DNA from: a virus
DNA: 21,484 nt
IMG/VR virus record: IMGVR_UViG_3300037246_001650
Span: 1 to 21,484 of that record
Strand: one strand, 5' to 3'
Shown piece after piece: positions 7,060 to 11,134 of this stretch. Within the stretch, counting starts at the first letter, position 1; every line of letters begins with the position of its first letter. The position numbers and the translations under genes were made by a program. The notes beneath the pieces are model-generated. The model was not told the DNA's origin. It searched no databases and saw nothing but the letters and a program-made list of their open reading frames with translations.

Positions 7060-7259
7060 TGGGGTTGCTTCCCGTGAAATTCTTGCCCCGCCCTTTCCAA
7101 CAAATCGCGTATCAGATTGCGCACTTCAACCGCCACGAGGGGCTGCGGGGCCCCAGCCATGAGGCCATCTTTAATGATCCGCCACTCCCCCACCGTCATC
7201 GTCATCGTCAGCGTGGCATACACCTCGTCGGGATTGTCGAGTTTGAAGGTTCCTTTCAT
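7056..7259 (-). CDS. First gene of leftward operon, paralogue of 3816-4019
   Basis: A 67-aa protein preceded by GGAGGAGACGAG. It shares the MKGTFKLDNPDE...ATLTMTM opening and LIRDLLERA...FH ending with the protein next to recT. It is the promoter-proximal gene of the leftward transcript, with a leader of roughly 18 bases, so it should be among the earliest made. Function unknown; first position in a phage early operon often goes with regulatory or anti-host roles. Confidence 0.75.
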   Translation of the reverse strand: MKGTFKLDNPDEVYATLTMTMTVGEWRIIKDGLMAGAPQPLVAVEVRNLIRDLLERAGQEFHGKQPQ

Positions 7260-7283
7260 CTCGTCTCCTCCGTGATTGCTGGC

Positions 7284-7311
7284 AATGTATCCCGATCCGA
7301 GTAGAAGTCAA
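7284..7311 (-). promoter_or_regulatory. Leftward early promoter
   Basis: On the minus strand TTGACT (7311-7306) is followed after 16 bases by TACATT (7289-7284). Start of transcription should fall near 7277, about 18 bases before the ATG of the first leftward gene. The -35 overlaps GTTGAC, the half-site also found in the rightward promoter. Confidence 0.6.
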
Positions 7312-7367
7312 CAGGAGCCTGATAAATAATCTGGGTGGATTTCGGCCCGCTGCTTCTTCCCGATCAC

Positions 7368-7378
7368 AGTTGACAACT
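7368..7378. promoter_or_regulatory. Probable operator palindrome
   Basis: AGTTGACAACT is a perfect 11-base palindrome centred on 7373. It covers the -35 box of the rightward promoter. A GTTGAC half-site recurs at the leftward -35 (7307-7312, minus strand). This fits binding by a small Cro-like dimer such as the protein encoded just downstream. Binding is inferred. Confidence 0.5.
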
Positions 7379-7398
7379 CTTCCCGATGGCAATATGGT
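7370..7398 (+). promoter_or_regulatory. Rightward early promoter, likely giving a leaderless mRNA
   Basis: TTGACA (7370-7375), a 17-base spacer and TATGGT (7393-7398). The expected start point, about seven bases on, is 7405-7406, which is the A of the ATG of the helix-turn-helix gene. No ribosome binding site precedes that ATG. Confidence 0.7.
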
Positions 7399-7405
7399 CC
7401 GCCCC

Positions 7406-7606
7406 ATGAAGCTACAAACCTATCTTAACAGGAAGGACGAATCGCAGGTGGATTTTTCGGCGCGCTCTGGGGTCTGCCAGGCCACGATCAGCCGGATCTG
7501 TGCTGGAGGGGACGCCTACGGAGCTACATGGGTGCTGATTGGCAAGGCGACTCGCGGCACAGTCCGCCCCGAGGATCACTTCCCGAGGCGGAGGCGGGCG
7601 AGGTGA
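7406..7606 (+). CDS. Cro-like helix-turn-helix regulator
   Basis: A 66-aa protein (MKLQTYLNRKDESQVDFSAR...GVCQATISRICAGG). The spacing of Q-x2-FSARSGV-QATISRI fits a Cro/YdaS-type helix-turn-helix at about residues 13-35, followed by a short wing and a basic tail. The ATG at 7406 coincides with the predicted transcription start, so translation is probably leaderless, as for lambda cI from PRM. In-frame ATGs at 7370-7394 lie in or before the promoter and are unlikely. It probably binds the GTTGAC operators and controls both early promoters. Confidence 0.75.
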   Translation: MKLQTYLNRKDESQVDFSARSGVCQATISRICAGGDAYGATWVLIGKATRGTVRPEDHFPRRRRAR

Positions 7607-7788
7607 TCGATGAATCCGCCACGCACGTTTGCGCAGAGCGGGACTACTGTACGTGTCAGACGTATGCCCTGGCGCCAGACGACACCTGCACTGTGCATGG
7701 TGTGGGCGATTGGCCACCCCGGTGCGACGAGTGCGGCCGCTTCGTCAAAAGGCATGCCGCGGTAATCGTCGAGATTGAGGCCAGCTAG
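7603..7788 (+). CDS. Small cysteine-rich (zinc-binding-like) protein
   Basis: A 61-aa protein from a GTG at 7603 that overlaps the regulator's stop by 4 bases, with GGAGG upstream. Cysteines at about 10, 16, 18, 29, 41 and 44 plus His32 (C...CTC...CTVH...CDEC) could bind one or two zinc ions. The frame stays open upstream to 7528 but lies inside the regulator gene there. Function unknown. Confidence 0.6.
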   Translation: MIDESATHVCAERDYCTCQTYALAPDDTCTVHGVGDWPPRCDECGRFVKRHAAVIVEIEAS

Positions 7789-7970
7789 TGGCACTCTGCC
7801 TCAACTGCCAGCACGACGAGAATGATCACCACGGCTCCGGCCGTTGGGAGACGATCTGGGTCTGCACGGGTGGCCGCGGAACGATGCTCAAGCCGGTGTG
7901 CATGTGCTCGGCGCCGGAGTTTGAACGGGTGGAAGAGGAGTCTGAAAAGATGGAGGATCAATCACCATGA
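7788..7970 (+). CDS. Small cysteine-rich protein, paralogue of 2827-3024
   Basis: A 60-aa protein from a GTG at 7788, sharing one base with the preceding TAG. It has CLNCQHDENDHH, then a Cys and CMC, matching the C-x2-C-x-H-x4-H-...-C-...-C-x-C pattern of the 2827-3024 product. The C-terminal tail is acidic. The ATGA junction at 7967-7970 couples it to the next gene. Confidence 0.65.
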   Translation: MALCLNCQHDENDHHGSGRWETIWVCTGGRGTMLKPVCMCSAPEFERVEEESEKMEDQSP

Positions 7971-8461
7971 GAGAAACCAACCGATTGAACCGAATCGCAG
8001 CGGAATGCCTCCGCGAGTCAGATGGCGACTGGGAGGCCGCGGCATTGGCAATGCGAAAGCAAATCGACAGCAAGCCGAGACTTCGCACCGAGCTTATGAA
8101 GCCGCTGATCGCGGGCGCAATCTGGGATCGGATCCGTTTCGCAGCGCATGAGGATCGCAAGAAATGTCTCCGGCCCGACGCGGGCGAGGACAACACCGAT
8201 GGGCTTGAGGCGATGGCGCGGCGGACTCTGCTGGACTTCCAGCTCCGGGGCGGCACGCGGCTCGGTGATGCCACGCGGCCCGAGGTCACAGAGGCGGCTG
8301 ACTGGTACGGCACTCTTGCGCGGACGAACGGTGCTAACGCAGCGTGGCTCAAGTCGGTTGCGAGGGCATTGCCCGACGATGAGAAGCTGGTCTCGGACGT
8401 GCTGACCGAAGATCAGGCGCGAAGGCTGCGGACCAGGGCTGAGAAGAGTTCAACCCGATGA
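7967..8461 (+). CDS. Hypothetical protein upstream of the RNA array
   Basis: A 164-aa, mostly helical protein with balanced charge (LNRIAAECLRESDGDWEAAALAMRKQID...). No catalytic motif is seen. Its last three codons and stop lie in the 5' arm of the first hairpin of the RNA array. Translation to the end would therefore meet the array's first stem, which could couple translation to RNA folding. The start shares an ATGA with the previous gene. Confidence 0.65.
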   Translation: MRETNRLNRIAAECLRESDGDWEAAALAMRKQIDSKPRLRTELMKPLIAGAIWDRIRFAAHEDRKKCLRPDAGEDNTDGLEAMARRTLLDFQLRGGTRLGDATRPEVTEAADWYGTLARTNGANAAWLKSVARALPDDEKLVSDVLTEDQARRLRTRAEKSSTR

Positions 8462-8512
8462 GGCGGGCCACCCACGTGATGTCTACCAGGGGCGACGTGC
8501 TCGCTTCGTCGG
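8455..8512 (+). repeat. Array hairpin 1
   Basis: Arms 8455-8468 and 8499-8512 (14 pairs, G-U at 8459/8508, 8462/8505 and 8466/8501). Bulged C8469, closing A8470-U8498, loop 8471-8497. Loop core TGTCTACCA at 8480-8488 reads with T10 and G11. GTTCAA precedes it at 8448-8453. Confidence 0.85.
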
Positions 8513-8523
8513 TCTCGTTTCAA

Positions 8524-8581
8524 CCGATGGCTGGGGCCAGTAGCGTGGTGAAGCCCAGTAGCAGGATGCCCCGGCCGTCGG
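8524..8581 (+). repeat. Array hairpin 2
   Basis: Arms 8524-8537 and 8568-8581 (14 pairs, G-U at 8528/8577 and 8532/8573). Bulged C8538, closing A8539-U8567, loop 8540-8566, core TGAAGCCCA. Linker to hairpin 1 is TCTCGTTTCAA. Confidence 0.88.
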
Positions 8582-8590
8582 AATTTCAAC

Positions 8591-8646
8591 GAGTGGCGCG
8601 GGCCAGTGAGACACTGCCTACCGCGCGAAAAGTGCCCGTGCCGCTC
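8591..8646 (+). repeat. Array hairpin 3
   Basis: Arms 8591-8603 and 8634-8646 (13 pairs, G-U at 8594/8643 and 8598/8639). Bulged C8604, closing A8605-U8633, loop 8606-8632, core TGCCTACCG. Linker AATTTCAAC. An alternative fold (8596-8601 with 8621-8626) is possible. Confidence 0.85.
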
Positions 8647-8654
8647 TCGTTTCA

Positions 8655-8703
8655 AGGCTGGGCCAAACAACTCGCGACGCCCACCTATCCCCTGCCCACG
8701 CCT
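8655..8703 (+). repeat. Array hairpin 4
   Basis: Arms 8655-8663 and 8694-8703 (9 pairs with C8699 unpaired). Bulged C8664, closing A8665-U8693, loop 8666-8692, core CGACGCCCA. This is the shortest stem and the only core starting with C. Confidence 0.78.
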
Positions 8704-8705
8704 AT

Positions 8706-8765
8706 GCACCCGGTCGAGTCCGGTGAGCGCCTGTTACCCAGTAGAGGGCTGCCTCGATCGGGTGC
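8706..8765 (+). repeat. Array hairpin 5
   Basis: Arms 8706-8718 and 8753-8765 (13 pairs, G-U at 8713/8758), a U8719/C8752 mismatch, then C8720-G8751. Bulged C8721, closing G8722-U8750, loop 8723-8749, core TGTTACCCA. Confidence 0.82.
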
Positions 8766-8766
8766 T

Positions 8767-8835
8767 AGCTTTAATCAACCCGCGGACCAAAGTGACCTTG
8801 ACGCCCATCACTGTGGTGTCCGCGGGTTGAAAGCT
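8767..8835 (+). repeat. Array hairpin 6
   Basis: Inner arms 8776-8787 and 8818-8829 are 12 perfect pairs. AGCTTT (8767-8772) and AAAGCT (8830-8835) add 6 more past an AAT bulge. Bulged C8788, closing A8789-U8817, loop 8790-8816, core TGACGCCCA. AGTGA and TCACT inside the loop can pair. Confidence 0.88.
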
Positions 8836-8884
8836 GTTGCGGGCCACACCCAGGGTGCCACCCATCGTCATGGTGCTCGCAGCG
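8835..8884 (+). repeat. Array hairpin 7
   Basis: Arms 8835-8844 and 8875-8884 (10 pairs, G-U at 8835/8884, 8837/8882 and 8842/8877). Bulged C8845, closing A8846-U8874, loop 8847-8873, core TGCCACCCA. It ends just before the ribosome binding site of the IS110-like gene. Confidence 0.8.
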
Positions 8885-8902
8885 CCGGAGGAGGTAGAGC
8901 AA

Positions 8903-9700
8903 ATGTCTAGCGCAGGTTCTAACTCCTCCGGCATCTACAATGGCCTGCTTACCGAACTCAAGGAAACCGTCCGTCGACGGGATGATCTAATCCGGCCGGA
9001 GGTGCGGCTAACGCTTCAGATCAAGTCGATCTGTCGGCGGGTCTGTAGCAGACAATGTCCTGATTTTGATACCGATGCCAAGCGCTATGCCTGGATCAAA
9101 AAAGAAGGCCGACTTCTTTACACAGCAATCATGAAAGGCCAGCAACACGAGATGCTGAGCGTGGGCGCTCCAGCGTGTTTCGTGTTGCTCCAGGTTCGCG
9201 CGCAGATCCACAGCGAGATCCTGCCCGTCGAGCGTAGGCTGAAGGAGCTCGCCCAGAAGCTGCCGGTCTGGGATTGGTGGGATTCGGTCCACGGGCTGGG
9301 CGCGCTTGGGCTGGCAGCGATCGTTGCAGAGACGGGCGATCTCTCGAACTATGCCAACCCCGGCAAAGTCTGGAAGCGCATGGGCGTTGCGGTCATCAAC
9401 GGAGAGCGGCAGAGGAAGAAGAAGGGCGCCGAGGCGCTCGAGCACGGATACTCGCCGCGCCGGCGTAGCACAATCTGGGTTGTCTCGGATAGCCTGCTGA
9501 AGAAGCCCAATGAATATAAAGAGCTGTATGACTGGCGTAAGGCCGAACAGGCAGAGAAGTGGCCGGAGCGCAAGAAGGGCCACCTCCACAACGATGCTCG
9601 GCGCTATGTCGGGAAGCGGCTACTGAAGCACCTCTGGCGGGCTTGGCGCCGTACATGTAGTGACGACCAGATTTGCTCTGCGCCGGGCTCGCCAGAATGA
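8903..9700 (+). CDS. IS110/IS116/IS902-type transposase C-terminal domain protein, domesticated in phage
   Basis: A 265-aa protein from an ATG at 8903 with GGAGGAGGT seven bases upstream. Frames open to a TTG at 8837 run into the hairpin array and are rejected. Residues about 127-245 match the IS110 C-terminal (Transposase_20) domain: VHGLGALGLAAIVAETGDLSNY, WKRMGVAVINGERQ, HGYSPRRRSTIW, RRYVGKRLLKHLWRAW. The N-terminal 120 residues are helical and basic and show no RuvC-like DEDD motif. The conserved Ser-Gly of active IS110 enzymes seems replaced by Asn166-Gly167. No flanking insertion-sequence ends are seen. It probably binds nucleic acid rather than catalysing transposition. The adjacent hairpin array is the obvious candidate partner. 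Confidence 0.75.
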   Translation: MSSAGSNSSGIYNGLLTELKETVRRRDDLIRPEVRLTLQIKSICRRVCSRQCPDFDTDAKRYAWIKKEGRLLYTAIMKGQQHEMLSVGAPACFVLLQVRAQIHSEILPVERRLKELAQKLPVWDWWDSVHGLGALGLAAIVAETGDLSNYANPGKVWKRMGVAVINGERQRKKKGAEALEHGYSPRRRSTIWVVSDSLLKKPNEYKELYDWRKAEQAEKWPERKKGHLHNDARRYVGKRLLKHLWRAWRRTCSDDQICSAPGSPE

Positions 9701-9732
9701 TCACGCGCGAGAACCAGCTACCGTGAGAGGAC

Positions 9733-9812
9733 CCGTCAGCCAGCGCACCCCACCAACCGCACCTTCCAACCCGCGCTGGCTGGCGGTAGGCGGCGGTGGG
9801 GGGCGCACCACC
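9733..9812 (+). other. Structured intergenic RNA element, possible pseudoknot
   Basis: The 139-base gap between the IS110-like and ASCH-like genes holds a 14-pair stem (9733-9746 with 9773-9786, one U-G pair) with a 26-nt, C- and A-rich loop. CCCCACC in the loop (9748-9754) is complementary to GGTGGGG at 9795-9801, so an H-type pseudoknot can form. It resembles the upstream hairpins in size but lacks the bulged C and the TGNNNMCCA core. AGGAG at 9827-9831 serves the next gene. Confidence 0.55.
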
Positions 9813-9839
9813 CTTGCCGTCGCCGTAGGAGATAAGTAG

Positions 9840-10259
9840 ATGCCCCTGCTGAGCTTTCAAGAGCAGTTCGTCAAGGCGGTCGAGAACGGCCTGGACCTGC
9901 GCGCGGACCGCCCTCTGCGCCATCCTGGCGTGGAGCCCAAGACGCAGACCATTCGCGCGCCCTGGAAGAATGGCCACAACCCACACCGGGTTGGGGTGAC
10001 CGAAAAGTTTTGGACGAGGGTGAGAACTCCAGAGCGGCGGAAACTCGGGGAGGCAGAGTGTATCGGCGTCTGGCACGTAACGATTGGAGCGTCTGGCATC
10101 TGCCTTAGTAGCGATCATCTCCCTGAGCCGATCGCGCGCACCGGAATTGGTGCGGAGCATGAGGCGCTCTGCGACGGTTTCGAGAATTGGGCAGAGATGC
10201 GCGACTGGTTCGAGAAGAACCACGGCCTGCCGTTCGAGGGGGTGCTGATCCAGTGGTAG
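9840..10259 (+). CDS. ASCH/PUA-like domain protein
   Basis: A 139-aa protein opening with PLLSFQEQFVKAVENG, then KTQTIRAPWKNG at about 35-46, a TPERRKLGEAECIGVWHV segment near 65 and a C-terminal WFEKNHGLPFEGVLIQW. These match small phage ASCH-domain proteins I know (SFKPQF..AVESG, KRQTIR, CRKLGEA, FF..HGLPFEGVLIEW). ASCH is a PUA-related fold linked to RNA binding. The ATG has AGGAG upstream. Lying between the IS110-like gene and a small RNA gene, it might act on RNA. That role is inference. Confidence 0.65.
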   Translation: MPLLSFQEQFVKAVENGLDLRADRPLRHPGVEPKTQTIRAPWKNGHNPHRVGVTEKFWTRVRTPERRKLGEAECIGVWHVTIGASGICLSSDHLPEPIARTGIGAEHEALCDGFENWAEMRDWFEKNHGLPFEGVLIQW

Positions 10260-10266
10260 GCCGCTC

Positions 10267-10294
10267 TTGACCCGTTCCGGCCGTTTGGTAAAAT
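10267..10294 (+). promoter_or_regulatory. Promoter of the small RNA gene
   Basis: TTGACC (10267-10272), a 16-base spacer and TAAAAT (10289-10294). The predicted start, about 10301, lies two bases before the first hairpin of the small RNA. Confidence 0.65.
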
Positions 10295-10300
10295 GCGAAA

Positions 10301-10408
10301 ATGGGGATACGAGTTAACCGGCTCTCTAACATTGATCTGCGCGATTCGTATCCCCAAGATTCGAACGTGCTGGCCCCTGGAGCAGCAATGCTCTGGGGGC
10401 TTTTCTTT
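10301..10408 (+). ncRNA. Small structured RNA (promoter, hairpin, intrinsic terminator)
   Basis: A stand-alone RNA gene of about 108 nt in a region with no credible ORF. The 5' hairpin pairs 10303-10315 with 10343-10355 (13 pairs, two of them G-U) around a 27-nt loop. A short linker (10356-10372) leads to an intrinsic terminator. The loop has the same length as the array loops at 8455-8884 but lacks the bulged C and TGNNNMCCA core, so a shared origin is unproven. Other readings are an attenuator leader for the genes from 10477 on, or an antitermination signal like the put RNA of HK022. It is not a tRNA. Confidence 0.7.
10373..10408 (+). terminator. Intrinsic terminator with GCAA tetraloop
   Basis: Arms 10373-10384 and 10389-10400 give 12 pairs (two G-U) capped by a GCAA tetraloop, followed by TTTTCTTT. 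It ends the small RNA and probably also the operon running from 7406. Confidence 0.85.
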
Positions 10409-10476
10409 GTCCGCCGCTGCCTGGAAGGACAGGCTTCGCGCACCTAGTAGACCAATGAGGTAACCCGCTAAAAGAC

Positions 10477-10836
10477 ATGACGAATCGCACTGGGAAACGC
10501 GAACGAGAGGCTAGAAGCCGTTACAAGCGGCCGTGGGTGGAGGCACGGTTGCAAGACGGCACGGCGCTGCCGGCGTTGAAGCTCGGTCGCAAGAAGGCTC
10601 GGGCATTCCGAGCCATGTCTACCCGGCGCGTGGCGATGGCTACGTGGTCCTTTCTCTACGAAGGAAGTGGCCCTCCCTCGTACATGTTGGCCGCACCGGT
10701 GGCCGAGGTCGAAAGTCGCGGAAAAACAGACGTATGTGCGGCAGACGTATCTGAGCAGGTATCAAGCCCTGCCGGCGGACAATCCGATGTGAGGGGGCCG
10801 GGATCGCGTTCTCGGCTCCCTCTAATAGGAGATTAA
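10477..10836 (+). CDS. Hypothetical basic protein
   Basis: A 119-aa protein with an Arg/Lys-rich N-terminus (TNRTGKREREARSRYKRPWVEARLQDG). GAGGT lies about 14 bases before the ATG, farther than usual. The C-terminal third is low in complexity (Ser, Gly, Pro, Arg). A competing frame covers 10533-10754. It lies just after the terminator and before a gene with a strong ribosome binding site. No family is recognised; coding status is moderately supported. Confidence 0.45.
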   Translation: MTNRTGKREREARSRYKRPWVEARLQDGTALPALKLGRKKARAFRAMSTRRVAMATWSFLYEGSGPPSYMLAAPVAEVESRGKTDVCAADVSEQVSSPAGGQSDVRGPGSRSRLPLIGD

Positions 10837-10837
10837 G

Positions 10838-11095
10838 ATGGCAGAAGGCGTAGTTACCAGCAATGAGAATCTTGGCGGCCCTAGCGGGCGCCAACCAGCC
10901 AGCGGTGCTTTCAGAACAAAAGCACACTTGCTTCGAAAACAAGCCGATGACCTAGAGACTATCGCCCGGGCCCTTGATGATTGCGTTCCCGCACCAACGG
11001 AAGACGGTAGCGAGGAGATCCCATCGTCCTATATCGGTGTAGGTTCTCCTGCTGAGGAAGCCCTATGGCGCCTTGCGATTTCGATTCGGTTCTAA
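10838..11095 (+). CDS. Hypothetical protein
   Basis: An 85-aa protein with AGGAG six bases before its ATG. The helix AHLLRKQADDLETIARALDDCV is followed by a loop and a hydrophobic end (AEEALWRLAISIRF). No catalytic or metal-binding motif is seen. It sits just before the probable replication gene in the rightward early operon. Confidence 0.6.
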   Translation: MAEGVVTSNENLGGPSGRQPASGAFRTKAHLLRKQADDLETIARALDDCVPAPTEDGSEEIPSSYIGVGSPAEEALWRLAISIRF

Positions 11096-11134
11096 ATCGG
11101 CGGGCCCTGAGTTTTGCGCCTGGGGGGGCGCTCG

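Larger units (their letters stand above)
8455..8884 (+). ncRNA. Array of seven structured RNA hairpins with 27-nt two-part loops
   Basis: Seven tandem hairpins fill the gap between the 164-aa gene and the IS110-like gene. Each has a stem of 10-15 pairs, ending in a C-G pair, a single bulged C on the 5' side, a closing A-U (G-U in the fifth) and a loop of exactly 27 nt. Within each loop, positions 10-18 are conserved (consensus TGNNNMCCA: G11, C16 and C17 in all seven, T10 and A18 in six). Positions 1-9 and 19-27 vary. Stem sequences differ between units but pairing is kept. About a dozen pairs are G-U as plus-strand RNA and would be A-C mismatches on the other strand. TTTCAA-type linkers separate the first four units. 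The layout resembles paired guide segments in IS110 bridge-RNA loops. The guide role is inference. Confidence 0.85.

Noticed and set aside
8387-8436. A possible extra array hairpin inside the 164-aa gene (CTGGTC with GACCAG)
   Set aside because: The loop is 38 nt, and the bulged C and core motif are missing. It is within a coding region and can be chance.
8448-8884. CRISPR array (TTTCAA-containing repeats at about 66-base spacing)
   Set aside because: Repeats are not identical direct repeats, unit length varies from 57 to 69, no cas genes are nearby, and conservation is in structure rather than sequence.
8458-8910. A 150-aa plus-strand ORF across the hairpin array, with tidy overlaps at both ends (ATGA at the start, 8 bases at the end) and loose 22-aa repeats beginning FQ
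   Set aside because: The base-pairing pattern explains the sequence far better than any protein. The apparent repeats follow the hairpin period, the composition is odd (few acidic residues), and the ATG lies in the first stem. It remains a test for the RNA hypothesis.
8903-9700. A mobile IS110 insertion sequence
   Set aside because: The protein lacks the RuvC-like half, the gene is embedded in a coupled phage operon with its own ribosome binding site, and no element ends or target duplication are evident.
9396-10223. A 275-aa minus-strand ORF
   Set aside because: It runs antisense to the IS110-like and ASCH-like genes and across the structured gap, with no ribosome binding site and shadow-like composition.
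10303-10372. tRNA-like segment (GATTCGAAC near the end of a stem)
   Set aside because: No cloverleaf can be drawn: there is no D or anticodon arm and the acceptor pairing is wrong.
10533-10754. A 73-aa ORF competing with 10477-10836
   Set aside because: No ribosome binding site and a very basic, low-complexity product; the longer frame is slightly better supported, though neither is strong.
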